From positions 36,653,857 to 36,717,856 of the forward strand of contig CM050690.1 in the NCBI GenBank assembly GCA_027574665.1: a stretch of DNA of 64,000 bases. Reading direction: 5' to 3'. Shown one piece after another: positions 1 through 12,694 of this stretch. The stretch is from Rhynochetos jubatus (lineage: Eukaryota; Chordata; Aves; Eurypygiformes; Rhynochetidae). Made by a program: the position numbers and the translations under genes. Numbering within the stretch: the stretch's first letter is position 1; every line of letters begins with the position of its first letter. The notes under the pieces were generated by a model, which was not told where the DNA came from, did not search any database, and saw nothing but the letters and a program-made list of their open reading frames with translations.

Positions 1-3000
1 TCATCTGGGTAACAGCCTATAGCACACAGTCACACCTGCGCACCTTCAGTTTGGGAGCCCCCAGTACCGCTAGCCCCCTACCAAGACTCTCTCATTGTAA
101 TTTTAAGTTCAGCAATAAATCTGTTTTTCATTAATGAGAGAATTAACAAGAGAGACAATCTCATTTCAGACCTATTAAAAACAAAATTAGGTATATTAAA
201 CAAGGTATATAAAGTGTTATGAGAAACTTTTTTCTCCAGTAACCATGACTGCACCCAGAGTAATCCAGTCTAAATTGTTATTGAAAAATTGCATCCCACA
301 ATTTTCCTATTTCTGAGGGTCACTGGCTCCCCCAGCCTATCCTTACCTTAATTTCACTTGCATTAGTTTTACAACAGTGCAAGAGAATGGCCTTTAAGAG
401 AGTTACTTCTTTTGTAAACTCATTTTAATAAAATCAGGATCTGGTTAAGTAGGTTTAATCACACAGGTGCAGTTCTTGTCTCATTGATTCTGGTAGAAGT
501 TCATGGTAGCGAGCAATCCAAGAAAAATCAGAATCAGCACCTCTGCTTGCACTGTGGTGCAAAGCATGTCTGATTATGTTGAAGGGGCTTGTAACTTAGG
601 TAGAAAATGCTAGATTGCGAGTGGAATATTATGTCTAAACATGACATGTAATTCATTGCACTTTCCCATATCACATCTACATCTATTGTCAGCTCTTTTT
701 TTTTCTTCTTTTTTCTTTTTTCTACTTACAGTAAGGAATGAAAATGTGGTAAAAGTCAAAAGGTTGAATTTTAAAGTTACAGTTCTTATGCAGATGTGCT
801 CGTTTGTTAAAGTTTAGCATTTAACCACAGGCCATGACTGGAATTTATTAACTCACTAAAAAATTATAGTATTAGGTCCTCAGCCATTGTGTAGTGACTG
901 CTTGCTTAATTATCCATATCTAAAGAGTTAAAATGGTGGCTTCTGCTGATTAGATATTCTTCCAGCTTTCTGCTATTGTGCAGTGTACTGTGTATTAACA
1001 ACACAGGTCATTGAGTACCCACTGAAAGCTCACTCTGAAAATACCTGAAGGACACATTGAACTCTTCAGAAATCTGTGTCATAATACTTCATGTGTTAAC
1101 GGAATATGTGGCACAGTGATGCATAGCAAAGGATCAGCCCGGGGTGGGCATCTAAAGTGCTCTGTCTTGCCGCTGAATGCTAGAGCAAAGCATTGTAATT
1201 TTATTCCAATTATACTTTTAGTGCCATGATGTCACAGCATAAATTTGTACTTTAGCATGCAGCTCATGCTGGTGTGATGACAGCTCTTAAAATATTGAGT
1301 GATTGTGGGCCCGTCAGCATAAAATTATTCTAACATGGTGCCTTTATTAGTGCTTCAATAAATGCCTTTTTTCTTGTGTTCCAAGGTGGCATTTGCAAAT
1401 GAGCTAATTTTTCGGCAGTAAAATAATTGTGTTGCATTTATTTTGTGAGGTGGGGGTGGAGGAGGGAGAAGAAAAATGCTGTTACATAAAAGGGATTCTT
1501 TTGCCATCAAAACTACATCACCGTAGTTAGGCAAGTTTAAAAAAGAACACATTAACTAAATGACTGTACAATTATTTAAATGAGCTTGGTGCTTTATAAA
1601 GCCATAGAGGGGTACAAACACTTTTTCAAGCCATGTAACAAAAGATGTGACAGCCCTTTCACAAGAAACATTTCCTGAAAGTCAAGCACAAACTATGTTT
1701 GCTGACTGATGACAGATATTTTGGGGTTCAGAACACATCTCTTTCAACAAACTAAATCCAAACTGGATGTCAGCTAACCTAACTCACAGGGCAAAACAGA
1801 TAAGAAGTTAAGATAAGGGGTGAAGCAGGTTTTAAAGTGTACCTGTTGTCTTTTATGGTTTGTGTATCTATAAAATAGATATAACAACGCAGAGAAAATG
1901 ATGCAGAGTGGAACTGTGCAATTATAGTGCTAACTTAACAGGAAAGCCTTGTATCCACCGTTGCCTTGATGTACACATCCAACAATTTGAGAAGATTTTG
2001 ACATGAATTGCTTCTCATTTCTTATTTAGCTATTTAGCCTTGAAAAAAGAACTAACTTCACAAAGTGGTACACGGTATGCATCACTCAGTGTTCACAAAT
2101 CTGAAATCAGTTCAACCAATAAAGGTACTTAATTTTAAGCATGTTGCTCAAAAAGATATCACCATGCATTTTTAAATCAATTATTCCATGAGCTAAGCTA
2201 CAACCATTTTCAATGCTATAAGTTCCCCCTCTTTCTTTCCTTCAACCCCAACTAAAAATAAAAAGTTTATTAAAATTAGAATTTCTTCGAAGACAGCAAA
2301 ATCTTCTACTAAAAAACAGTTCAAAGTTTTTGAAAATCCTGTACTGGAAAGAGATTGTTATTCAGCATTTTAAAATTAAATATTTAAGAATATCTGCTCA
2401 GCTGTCCTGTGGGTCTGGATTTCAAGAATCTTCATTTTTTTGAAGCAAAAGCTACTCAGAAGTATCTGCAGTAAATGCACAACAAATGCTTCAAATGGAA
2501 TACACTTCTGAAAAGAACTTAATTGAAGCACATGAAAGAAGAACGTGGACATTCAACAAGTAAGGAGAGGTTTTTTATACTTAATGTTTAAGACATGTGT
2601 CTTTACTTAAAACATCAGATGCTGAATAAGGTTGGGTTTAACCAAAGCATGCAACAGTACTTTTTGCTTTGTGAGAGTCAACTATGTTTAGACATAACCA
2701 AGGACAGGCATAAAAAGCAGAGAAATTGAAAGAAAACCAACCTGTTATGTCTATTGCATAAACCCCAAAATTGCAGGAGGCATTTTGTGAAAGAGTGCGG
2801 AAGTCAGCTACCACATTTTAAGTGCATTTCTTTAGCCACCTGGCATTTCTCGCTATAGCTAGGTATCAGAATGATTTGCACCCTGTAAATATCTGGGTAT
2901 TATAAATATAAAAGCAAACTGATGAGGAACTTAAATTAGTGTTTAATTAAATTTCAAAGCTCTTTCTACTAACCTGCATTGACATAGGATGCTAATGACA

Positions 3001-4304
3001 TCTTTTTAAAGAATTTATCTTTCAAAAGAGTCCGTCTGTTTCATAAATAGCTGAGTATTCTAGCTGCTGGTAACAGTAATCTGAGTGCCTCTGTGGGACA
3101 CAGCAGCTGGCCATGAAACAGTTTCCCAAATCTGTTGATTTGTGACCGATATGGCTCTGAAAGTCTTGATAACTTTCAAAGTCTCAGTTACGAGTACCAG
3201 AAATATCAATAACTCTTGTCCGTTTCTATTAAATATAATGAGTTACATTAGTAACTATCAGTCAGTCCAAATAAATCTGTCAGAATTGCAACAGCATTGA
3301 TAATATTCCCTATGCAAAAAGGGTAAATCATACTGTTTAAAATGTAAATAACCACACTATATAAAAATAGAAAGCCAGTCAGGAATTTTCTCTTGACAAA
3401 CTAATGAAATAACAGATTGTCTTACCTTCAAGATATCAGTTTAGATGCTTCATAATTTTTAATGTTTTTGCCCTCTACATTTAACAATATTTTAGAGCTG
3501 GGCTTATGTACAGGTGGTTTAGTATCCACACTGATGAATTATCTGAATAGCAAGTAAATTGCCTTTTTATTACATTGTGGAAAGATCAGGGTAAGTATTG
3601 TTCCCCTCCAGAGCCAAGGAAGACTTGGAGATGGGGGAACTGGGACACAGACAGGAAAAAAGAAAAGACAAAATAGCTCTCAGGGGTACTAGAATTATAT
3701 TAGAGACATTTCTGATCTTATTATTCATACCATCTACACTGCAAACTACTTAAAAACAGGCAAGGGAGCATTAAGGTCATCAAAGAAACATAGATAGGGA
3801 GAGCTTCAGTCAGTGGCTTATTGCAAATAGGGAACAAGGGACAAGGAAGAAAACAAATGCATAGCATACACAATTGGCAAGAAGTATGTATAGGAGATTA
3901 ACAGTCACATGTCCTGGCAATGCAGTAATCCAAAATTTAAACAGTTTTCATAATGATGGTGTATATAGAAGTGACAAATATATTAGATTTTTTTTTCATA
4001 AAAGAAATTCAATAATAATTAACATTACTCTGGGAGTTGGAAGGAAAAGGTGAAAAAATATTCTTCAGATGAAACTCATGTTTTAGTCAACCCATAAAGA
4101 AATGTCTCATTTAACTTTCCTTTTTAAAATCCATTGTACACTATTAATTTCTTCTCAAATTTTATTTGAAAAACTATGACATGTTTTATTCTTTAAATGT
4201 TAAAGTGAGATCTTCTGACCTTTTCAAAAGAAAGTCAAAACAATTAAAACTATTTGCATTGATTAATATACCTTTATGAACATATTTTCACTGGAGTTGA
4301 AGCC
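1..4304. other. unique AT-rich non-coding DNA
   Basis: No coding frame, RNA gene or mobile element is recognisable here. The stretch is AT-rich with frequent stops in all frames. It holds a T/C tract at about 690-722 and the candidate conserved element listed separately at 840-1460. It is compatible with an intron or intergenic desert. Confidence 0.6.
840..1460. promoter_or_regulatory. candidate conserved non-coding element
   Basis: This stretch has high sequence complexity, no repeat signature and no sustained open frame. It is dense in homeodomain-type TAAT/ATTA cores (CTTAATTATCC near 905, GAGCTAATTTT near 1400) and in CAATAAA/TTTATTA blocks. That texture is typical of deeply conserved vertebrate enhancers. 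The call is inference from texture only. It could equally be ordinary unique DNA. Confidence 0.25.
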
Positions 4305-4308
4305 TTTC

Positions 4309-4335
4309 TTTTTTTTTTTTTTTTTTTTTTTTTTT
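4309..4335. repeat. poly-T run of 27
   Basis: An uninterrupted homopolymer of 27 T lies about 70 bp upstream of the plus-strand CR1 fragment. It is simple repeat; translated on the minus strand it gives only a lysine run. Confidence 0.9.
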
Positions 4336-4404
4336 GAAAATAAGTTGCCCAGCTGAAAATGTGAGTTTTTCTTCACAGAAAAATAAATTTATAGTAGTAC
4401 AAGC

Positions 4405-4803
4405 ACAAGACTGAGAGACCTGGGACTGTTCAGCTCGAAGAAGTGAGGGCTCAGGAGGGATCCTACCAATGTGCACCAATATCTGAAGGGAGGGTGTAAA
4501 GAAGAGTCAGAGTCTTTCCAGTGGTGCCCAGAGGAACGACAAGAGGCAATGGGCAAAAAATGAAACACAGGAGATTCCCTCTGAATGTCAGGAAACACTT
4601 TTCACTGTGAGGATGATCAATCACTGGCACAGATAGCCCAGAGAGGTTGTGGAGCCTCCTTCCTTGGAGATATTCCAAAGCTGTATGGATATAAGCCTGG
4701 GCAACCTGCTCGAGGTTACACTGCCTGAGCAGGGCAGTTGGTCCAGATGACCTCCAGAGGTCCCTTCAAACCTCAACCATCCCATGGTTCTGTGATTCTG
4801 GGA
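4405..4803 (+). mobile_element. CR1 LINE 3'-end fragment
   Basis: The sequence runs from a diverged form of the block GAGACCTGGGACTGTTCAGC through the CR1 3' UTR landmarks 'GCCCAGAGAGGTTGTGGAG', 'GATGACCTCCAGAGGTCCC' and a terminal TTCTGTGATTCTG, the usual octamer-type CR1 3' end. It is 5'-truncated and lacks all ORF2 catalytic motifs. Divergence and small indels suggest an old copy. It does not code. Confidence 0.9.
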
Positions 4804-5281
4804 AGGTGGGGAAAGGGAGTCCTTTCTACATGTTTAGATGATGGTATGTGCCAGGAAAGACTTCCGTTCCACTAACTTTTAAAAATACACATTATTTATG
4901 ATTTTCAAATGTTGAGGTTAAAGTATGAGTATTCCTGCAATTACAGATAAAGGTTTTTTAGCCCCAGGGTTGAAGGTATTCTTACCTTCAGAGGAAATTA
5001 CAGAATCCATACAGGTACCTCTTACAAAAATCACGTGTTTTGAAAATTTCCCTTGCTTTGAAGGACTAAAGTTTCTTAGTGTGTAAGAGGAACAGATGTT
5101 CCAATGTGAGACAAGTAAGAGCACCATCAAAGGCCCTAGTGATGAAGTGGCAACCTTCTGAGGCCAGAGCAAGCCATTTGCAAGCCTCTTGAGGTGAGGG
5201 TTAGAGCTGTGCCCCAAAACATCAGTGGAATAGCTGGGGAAACTTCCCCTTTGGGGAAAGATTGCATGTGGACGAAGGTAG
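4804..5281. other. unique spacer
   Basis: No gene or repeat is recognised between the CR1 fragment and the downstream LTR. Short overlapping open frames exist on both strands but none has coding character. Confidence 0.5.
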
Positions 5282-5375
5282 AAGGTGTTCTGGTTTCAGC
5301 TGGGATAAAGTTAGTTTTCTTCCTAGTAGCTGGTATAGTGCTGTGTTTTGAATCTGGGATGAGAACAATGTTGAT

Positions 5376-5404
5376 AACACACACACACACAGACACAGAC
5401 ACAC
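5376..5404. repeat. (CA)n microsatellite inside LTR
   Basis: This is an imperfect CA dinucleotide run with two AGACAC interruptions. It appears to have grown at the junction between the LTR and the nested CR1 fragment. Confidence 0.9.
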
Positions 5405-5479
5405 GGAGTGTTAGGAGTTGGAAGGTACCTCTAGAGATCATCTAGTCCAACCCCCCTGCCAGAGCAGGAACACCTAGAA
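5405..5479 (-). mobile_element. nested CR1 3' scrap, antisense
   Basis: The block GGAGTTGGAAGGTACCTCTA, followed by ATCATCTAGTCCAACCCCCCTGCC, is the reverse complement of a CR1 3' terminus. Comparison with the intact LTR copy at 34262 shows LTR sequence stopping near 5376 and resuming near 5480. The piece is therefore inserted within the LTR and is younger than it. Confidence 0.8.
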
Positions 5480-5659
5480 CGCTGATGTTTTACTTGTTGC
5501 TCAGCAATGCTTACACTGTCAGGGACTTTCCAGCTTCTTATAAGGGTCTGCCAGTGAGGAGGTTCAGGGTCCAAAAGAATCTGAGAGGAGACACAGCCAG
5601 TACAGCTGACCCAAACTGCTCAAAGTGATATTCCATACCTTATGACATCATGCTGAACA

Positions 5660-5665
5660 TATAAA
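5660..5665 (+). promoter_or_regulatory. LTR TATA box
   Basis: TATAAA lies 15 bp downstream of TGACATCATG, a cAMP-response-element-like sequence. The same spacing of a CGTCATG motif and an A/T box occurs in the sister LTR near 34523-34542, which supports it as the old U3 promoter. Whether it is active is unknown. Confidence 0.5.
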
Positions 5666-7079
5666 CTGGGCAGAGTTGGCCAGGAGGTGACAAACATTGG
5701 TTGGAGACTGGGAGGACATTGGTCAATGTGTGATGTGCAATTACATTCTGCATCACTTGTTTTATATATATTTTTCCCCCTTCCTTTTTGTCCTATTAAA
5801 CTGTATTCATCTCAACCCACGAATTTTACCTTTTTTCCAATTCTCTCCCCTCCCCACTTCAGGGAAGTGAGCAAACAGCTGTATGGTATTCAGCTGCCTG
5901 CTGGGTTAAACCATAACAAAGGTCAAGCCATTGATCCTTACAAATTGGGATCTCCTTGCTAGTCACTGCCACCTGAGACACATGTTCAGGATGGAACTCA
6001 CCTGTGGTGAATTAAGGGCATTTTTAGGTGACTGAAAAATACCTGATGGAGAAAGTTGCTGAACTTAGACAGGCCAGCAGTTTAGGAAGGAGAACAATGT
6101 GAGCCCTGAACAAGAATGGATGTTTACAGTCCAAAGAAAGAGTGTGGTGAAATTTTGAATTTGTAAGGATCTAAGTGTCTTAGCTTGCAAGAGATTGGAA
6201 ATACTGGTTTTAAAAGTTTAAGGAGAAAAAAAAAAACAAAACAAAACAAACCACTCCAAACAAAATCACACACACACAAAGTATTGCTGCATCTCACACA
6301 TGAAACGCAATCCAAAGGTAGAAGGGAGTCTAGAATAGACCTGATTTGTAAGTAACAGCCACCTGCAAATATACATATAGTCCTGTGTTTAGAACTGAGT
6401 TACTGCATACAAGGGACAGAGAGCTTTAGCAATTTCACTTAGCAAAAGGAAAGCAAACTCCCAGCTCCACAGCTGCCAGCACAAAGGCAAGTGGAGGAGC
6501 AGTCTTACGGCACAGTGTCCCACCTTCCTTGCTGCTACTACAAGAGCCACAGAGATGTTCTCCATTTTGAAGACAACATCTCAAGTTAAATGTGTTTCAA
6601 AGGAGTATTGTGGCCCTATTATTTTATACAAAGCATAAACAAAAATAGATCAATAATGCAAATGGTAGAAGGACGCAGGAAGCTGATTCTTAATTTGTAG
6701 TCTCATCTTCCCACCTGAACATCTTAGGAATCCACAAGTCCTGTTTTCCTGACCTAGTGTATTTAAACTTTGTTAATTTTCATTTAAATGGCAATATTGC
6801 CCTCTAGTACAGTGATGAAGGATTGTCTTCACAGCAGAGTAGTACATTATTTTTTCTCCCATCCAACGTACAGAACTTGCACACCCATTTTATACGTAGA
6901 AGATGAGAACGTCTGCTACTTTCCTTCATGATACCAAACCACCCTCCACTGAGCACATAAACTGAGCCACCTGAATTCTGACAACTCCTAGTACTTTTCC
7001 AGAGTTTTCTCTCTGCTATTCTTCCCAGAAAAACAAACCCATTCTCCCGAGACTCACAGGAAAATAAATACTTTTAGGA

Positions 7080-7260
7080 GTCACTGAAGCAGGTCAGATC
7101 AAAGGTTCTTCTAGCCTAGTAACATATCTCTGACAACAATCAATACTGGTTGTCCAAGGAGAAGTATAAGAATGGGGCAAATATACTTCATCACAATAAT
7201 CCCCTAGTTCTCACTGAATTGCAGTCTCAAGGCTTCATAAATCAATGGTGTTGTTTTACT
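7080..7260 (-). mobile_element. possible ancient L3/CR1-like relic, antisense
   Basis: The run CAGATCAAAGGTTCTTCTAG, then CCTAGTAACATATCTCTGAC, followed by CAATACTGG, resembles the antisense 3' region of amniote L3/CR1 elements (...GGTCCATCTAGCCCAGTATC...). It is badly diverged and the boundaries are uncertain. A comparable sense-strand fragment, much clearer, lies at 45110-45290. Confidence 0.4.
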
Positions 7261-7362
7261 CCTTAATAACCCACATTGGATTTTTTAATGGACTAGTATT
7301 GCAGAAGTACTCATGGAGTTACTCAGCTTACCACATCAGCAAGGTTCTTGAAGTATGACACT

Positions 7363-7500
7363 CAGAAAAAAAAAAAAAAAAATTAAAGAAATTAAAAAAA
7401 AAAAAAAAAAAAAAAAAACAAAACACCACACCAACCAACCAACCATACAAACAAAAAAACCTCCACAGAACAAAAAAAGGCAAACAAAAACCAGGACCAT
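7363..7500. repeat. A-rich low-complexity tract
   Basis: There are two poly-A runs of about 17 and 25 bases, then an ACAAAC/CCAACCAACC stretch. It is simple sequence. No poly-A-tailed retrotransposon body can be seen next to it. Confidence 0.85.
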
Positions 7501-9639
7501 GTGGTCACTGAGAAAAATATAATTAAGATGTGATTTCTTACATCCAGGCTAAGTTGTTTAGACAGCTGACTGCTCATCTTAACCATGCAAGGTAGATACA
7601 CTCTTTTGGCAGCTACCGTTAAACAAACAAATAATTGTGACATATGAAATACACTGTAGCATCTGTTTAAGACTTGATTTTCAAAATGTAGAACATTCAT
7701 AAATACCATCCAAAGCAGTATGATCTACTGTTGTCGATAATTGACAGAATAAAAGGGTCCCTACCCCTTCAGTCTGTCAGAACAGACATTAAAAAACAAG
7801 CAGACAAAATGCAGACAGCAGTGTGCAAAAGCACAGTTGAACAAGTGAGGATCAGCAGCAGGCAGAGAGGAACCTGACTATTAATTCACTAATGAAAGCC
7901 TTTGATGTGCTATCTCAGAATCCATTCCAGTCCTGTGTCTGCAGCAGTTTCCCTTTTCCTAGCTACCAAGTGCCCTCCATCGTCTTGTTCAAATTTCTCC
8001 TAACACATACCTTTTTCTGCAGTTCTTCCTCCTTAATTTAAATCATGAATAATAATCCTTACACCCTGACTTTCCTGAACTGTTGTCCTGTGTTTTGCTG
8101 TGAATCTCTCATATCTCATTTAGACCATAAGCTTTTCAGATAGGGCATGCATCTTGTAAATTTATGGTGCTGCATGTGTGTTTAATGCTAATAATGTGCA
8201 GTGACAGGGCAGGGCAGATTCATAAGCAATACCCTGAAAAAGAGGCAGCTATTGAATTCATAATCTGGCACTTCATATTCACAAGAGAGGAAAAAGCTGT
8301 CATCTCTGAATAGGGGATCTGCTATAAAAGGAATGTTTTTTGCACTAATGGTTATCAAGAATTCATACACTCCACTTCATTATCACTTCCATATAGTAGT
8401 GACTATTTCCTAATGTTCCTCATACTGCAAAGCTGTTGTTTAAGTCCATTTGATCACTCCTATTTGTGAAAAGAAAGGTTTCCCAAATAAAAGGTACATT
8501 AGACCCAAGGCGTATGAACATAACGCCCACACACTCCTGCCCATCAAACTTCATAGTGCAGGGAACAAAACAAACTGGTATGTAAAATGAGGTAGATGTG
8601 TACCTCACTGACACTTAAGAAACAGCATGTGAGTCATACAAGGAGGGAGAAAGGAAGCAGAGTGCTGGGTGGGTTAACCAAGGGAAATGCTTGGGAGCTG
8701 TAGTTGCAGAAGTGAGATGAAAGACTTCATCAGAAAGAAAGAGGACTTGTAGGAAAAGTAATCTCTTAACAAAATTGTTGAGGGCCAAAATACAATTTTT
8801 GAAGAGCCCATTTAATTACAGCTCTGATCTTACAGTAAGCTGAGTGCTCCTGGCAAAGCACTCACATTATTGTTCATTTTTCAGTGGGGTTGGCAGCACT
8901 AGGCAACTGCCTCTTCTAAGGGTAATCTAGGAATTTACTTCAGGGTACTGGGGTGCTTTCTGAGTGTGCTCAGATGTTTCTTAAAGCAGTAACTAAAGAT
9001 AGCAAGAAAATTAATGACTCCCAGGGGAAAAAAAGAAATAAAGGGGGAAAAAAAAGGAAAGAAAAAAAAAAAAGAGGTCTGCATTGATCCAGGATAATAT
9101 AAACCACAGACAGAATTTACATGGGTACTCCATAGCAGAGAACATGAAATTTGTCATGAAAATTATCCCCAGCTACTCTGTGTTTCTTGCTTCTGCAGTT
9201 GCACTTGCAGGCTTGCTTGTTGGGGCTCCAGAGGCAGCAGATACAGCAATACCCTCATCTGACATTCACAGCACCTGCTTGTTAGCCCATAGGAAAATTT
9301 CCTCCAGGCTCCCTGCACAAACCACCCTGCAAAGCTGTCTCTCAAAGAAGGATAACTTGTGGAAGGCCCCCACAGACCACACTTCCCCCAGCCCTCCTCT
9401 CTAATCACAGCATAACAGGGATCCTGAGACTGAGTTCACCAGTAGACAAAGCTGTGGTAATTGTATTGGACATCACATCTGTGGCTTTAATATTTTTTTT
9501 TTCCTACTTCTTTTCATTTCTTTTCACTCTGCCAATAGCCAGTCCCCTGAAGTAATCAAGTTACAGCCAATTGAAATTTTTGTGCTATGGGATAGTGTAA
9601 GGTTAGAGAAACATGGAATCAAGTGCAGTTATTCCTTCT

Positions 9640-9705
9640 TTTCTTTGGGTTTTTTGGTTTTGTTTGGTTTTTTGTGGTGTTTTTTTGGTTTTTTTTCTTG
9701 GAGGG
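9640..9705. repeat. G/T-rich low-complexity tract
   Basis: This is a succession of GGTTTT and GGTGTTTTTT units. Similar tracts recur near 16150-16185, 23290-23335 and 37605-37690. Confidence 0.8.
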
Positions 9706-12694
9706 AGGAGCTTTCAGATACAGACCTGTCATAAAGTTCAAGCATTTCTGGCATTCATAGTCAGGGTTTTTTCTTGCCCCCAGATCAAACTAATAATTTG
9801 CACGCTTAAAGAAGACAAAGAGAGTAATTCCAACATGTGATTAGTTGATTGGCAGCACTAACCAGTCTAGATCATAGGTACAGTTTTTATTCGTACTGCA
9901 TACCATATGTTTTCTAAGGAAAAAAATATACTCAGCTAAGAACAACAGGGGAAAAGGGAATAAAATTTATAAGATACAGTAACAAAATAGGAATAAAAGC
10001 AGTAGATTGCAGAGGTTTTCTCTCAACATTTTCACACTTCCTAAGATACCCCTCAGGCTTTCTGTAGTGACTGTAATAGTCAAAACCCCATAGCTAAATA
10101 TGGAAACTATCTATTGTTCTCTATCGTACTTGTGTTTGGTACAGGAAGTCTTCATTCTTGGCTCTTGCTTGGCTGTCAGAGTAATAAACGTAACAAATAT
10201 TTGTGGTAGAGTAGTAGTTTGTCAAACCTGCACTATTAATGGTATATTCTTTCTGCAATATACAAAGTACATCACTTAGTAGCAGTGGAATAACAGAACA
10301 TTAGTAGAATTTGGTTTCAAAATATGCCTTCAGGAAGTATATGTATTACCAAAATCAACAAAATTTATTAGAAGACAAAGAATTAAATTTTTGAAAATAC
10401 TGTCCCTAGCCTAAATGAATAGGTCCTTGTCTTTCAGTTCAGCATATCCAGCCTGGTCTCTTGAAGATAAAGAGAGTAAAATTAAAATACATAGTAAGCA
10501 TAGCTAAAGAATGAGGTAAAAAAGAGCTAGCCTCTTCAAGAGAAGAAAAGTCATAAAAGATAGTTATTTGAAAAGGAGCTGTCAATCTTTGCTGGGCTGG
10601 GAGTTTAGAGCAGGCCAATGAAATGCTTTGTGAGCAGAAAAATACAGCAGGCAGTGTAGAGGGCCTTGGACAAATCCCAGCTATGAGACAGGTCTCTTTA
10701 AAAGGGGAAAAGCTTAAGGACATGTTTTGGAGCATGTCTAGGAACTGCACTAGGATAAGTCTGTAGCACTGTCAAAGAAAGGCTTGTGGTCTGAAATACA
10801 GATCAAGCAGAAAGCCCTTGACATCCTAACTCTCTTCTTTTGAAGAATAAACGGAGATTAAAAGGCTGAGGTTTAGTATATGTGACAACAACTATAGGCT
10901 TTTTTACTGCTGAAAATTCCATATGAAACTTTTATGACCCTATTCGCACTAAGGCTTTTTTTTTTTCAAGGCTGTGGGTAAGAAATTAACCTTACAGTTT
11001 CAGTTAACATCAGTGAAGCTGAGAAGATGCTAGTAATTTCCAGGTAGTTCTCAATAAGAGTTCCTTTTGTGGCAGTCACTTCTATCTGCAGGAGACCACA
11101 GAATAAATCCATCCCCCTCAAATGCCAACAGAGCAGGAAACACTTGTTGTTTTCCTCTTTTCATAGAAGGCACTTATCTCACAAAGTTAAAAAAGGAGTG
11201 AAGGTTTCTTAGCAGTGTATTTTCCTGCTCAGTTAAGACTCACCGTGTTACATAGCCTTGAAAAAGCTATTTCAGAAAGACTTCAAAAAAGCTAATCCAG
11301 ATCAGTGTAGACTTCAGCAACAGAAAGTCCTCTTAATAACACAAATTCAAGAGAGGAGGTAGAACCAATGTCCTGTCCTGCAGCTTACCAACATGGCACA
11401 GTTTTGCTACTGCTTCTTCCTGGCCAAGACACCTCTCAGTGCTCCTTTCCATAGGGAGCAGCTTTTCCAATTTCTCCTCTTTATGAGAAGTAGTCTTTCA
11501 CTGTTACAATTTTTTTTTACCTCCATCTCCACCTCTTCCCTTGTGGAAATTTACCCTGGCATTTTGATTTAAATACTATGACTGTATAATCTGTGGGTAA
11601 TGCAGATACAGAAATGTGATGGATAAACTGCCCCATGACAAAAAACCGGCCATATACAAACCTGCAACAGATCAATAAACTAGGTTTCCTAAAAATTAAA
11701 AATGGAGTTCCTCCTTGCAATAGAAACAGACAGCAAGTACTGTTGAATGGTATTGCTCTACTATTCAGAAATACATCCTGTACGTAAGAGGAATACATCA
11801 CATTCTTTCAAGAAGGTACAGAGAGGTACAGTGTCATCACTGCTGTTAGAAAATGAGCACTGGCTGTCCTTTTGCTGGAAAACACCCATGGCTGCTGTGC
11901 ATTTAGTTAAAATGTGCCTGTATTTTTTGAGCAACTGTTCAACCAGGTTTTCCTTTTGAGTGAGGGAATCAGTTAAGAAATTGCAGGGCAAAAATAAAAT
12001 GTGTTTTTGAGGTCTCTTCAGTTCTCTTCTGATAACAAAATATTTGCAATGCTTCAAAAAATAACTCTTGTCATTAACAATTGATCTAGTCAGGTTTTCC
12101 TAGACAAATTAAGATGCTTTTGAATGTAGTTTACATAACATGAAGAAGCAGCTGAAATATTTTCTTTTTTTCTAAAAAAAGTGTAATTCTGACTTTATTT
12201 AGGACCATGTCAGAAACTTTGGTATACGCCACCATTTTTTCCTTCAGAGTTCTTTAATGGATGGTGAGATGAAAAATCTGCTTATAATGTACAAAACTGG
12301 AGTGACTATTTCAGTAATTTCTCTTCTCACTCATTGCACTAAATGAACTAGCCCATATGTGTTTAGGACATTACAACACAGTCTAGCATTAGGTATAGTA
12401 AAACTTTAACTTTCAGATGCCAAGGTGTTGTTTGTTGGGTTGTAGGCACCATAAAAAACTTTGTTGTTTGTACTTATGTGACTGTTAATGCCCTCACAGG
12501 AGGATAAAACCCTCTACCGTTATAAGTAGAGTAGGGTTGAATATCTTGTTTTTATTATTTTTTCGTTCCTATTATTTTTAGTACTTCATTTCTCTTCTCT
12601 GTAGTCCTATCTGTGTCTATTTTAACATAAGACACACATGATCTTATCATGGAAATAAGATTGCACAATTGTAGATATTTAGGAATCAGCATGG

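Larger units (their letters stand above)
5286..5918 (+). mobile_element. solo ERV LTR (avian ERVL-like), interrupted
   Basis: The LTR starts TGTTCTGGTTTCAGCTGGGA and ends GGGTTAAACCATAACA, so it has TG...CA ends. A 4-bp direct repeat AAGG lies immediately outside both ends (5282-5285 and 5919-5922), consistent with a target-site duplication. Internal landmarks are a TGACATCATG element followed by TATAAA (5660-5665) and a TATTAAA polyadenylation-like signal near 5796. The copy at 34262-34848 is clearly the same family. A CA repeat and a CR1 scrap interrupt it at about 5376-5479. No internal retroviral sequence follows, so it is a solo LTR. Confidence 0.85.
5923..12689. other. unique AT-rich non-coding DNA
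   Basis: There is no recognisable gene over about 6.8 kb. The stretch holds low-complexity A-rich tracts (6227-6255, 7363-7500, 9025-9075), a G/T-rich tract at about 9640-9705 and the possible ancient repeat at 7080-7260. Short open frames in it, including one at 9145-9404 with a hydrophobic start, have no recognisable homology. Confidence 0.55.

Noticed and set aside
9145-9404. Open frame starting MKFVMKIIPSYSVFLASAVA, signal-peptide-like
   Set aside because: It is short, downstream of a purine-rich low-complexity tract, and lacks any recognisable domain or gene context. The opposite strand is equally open, so chance is more likely.
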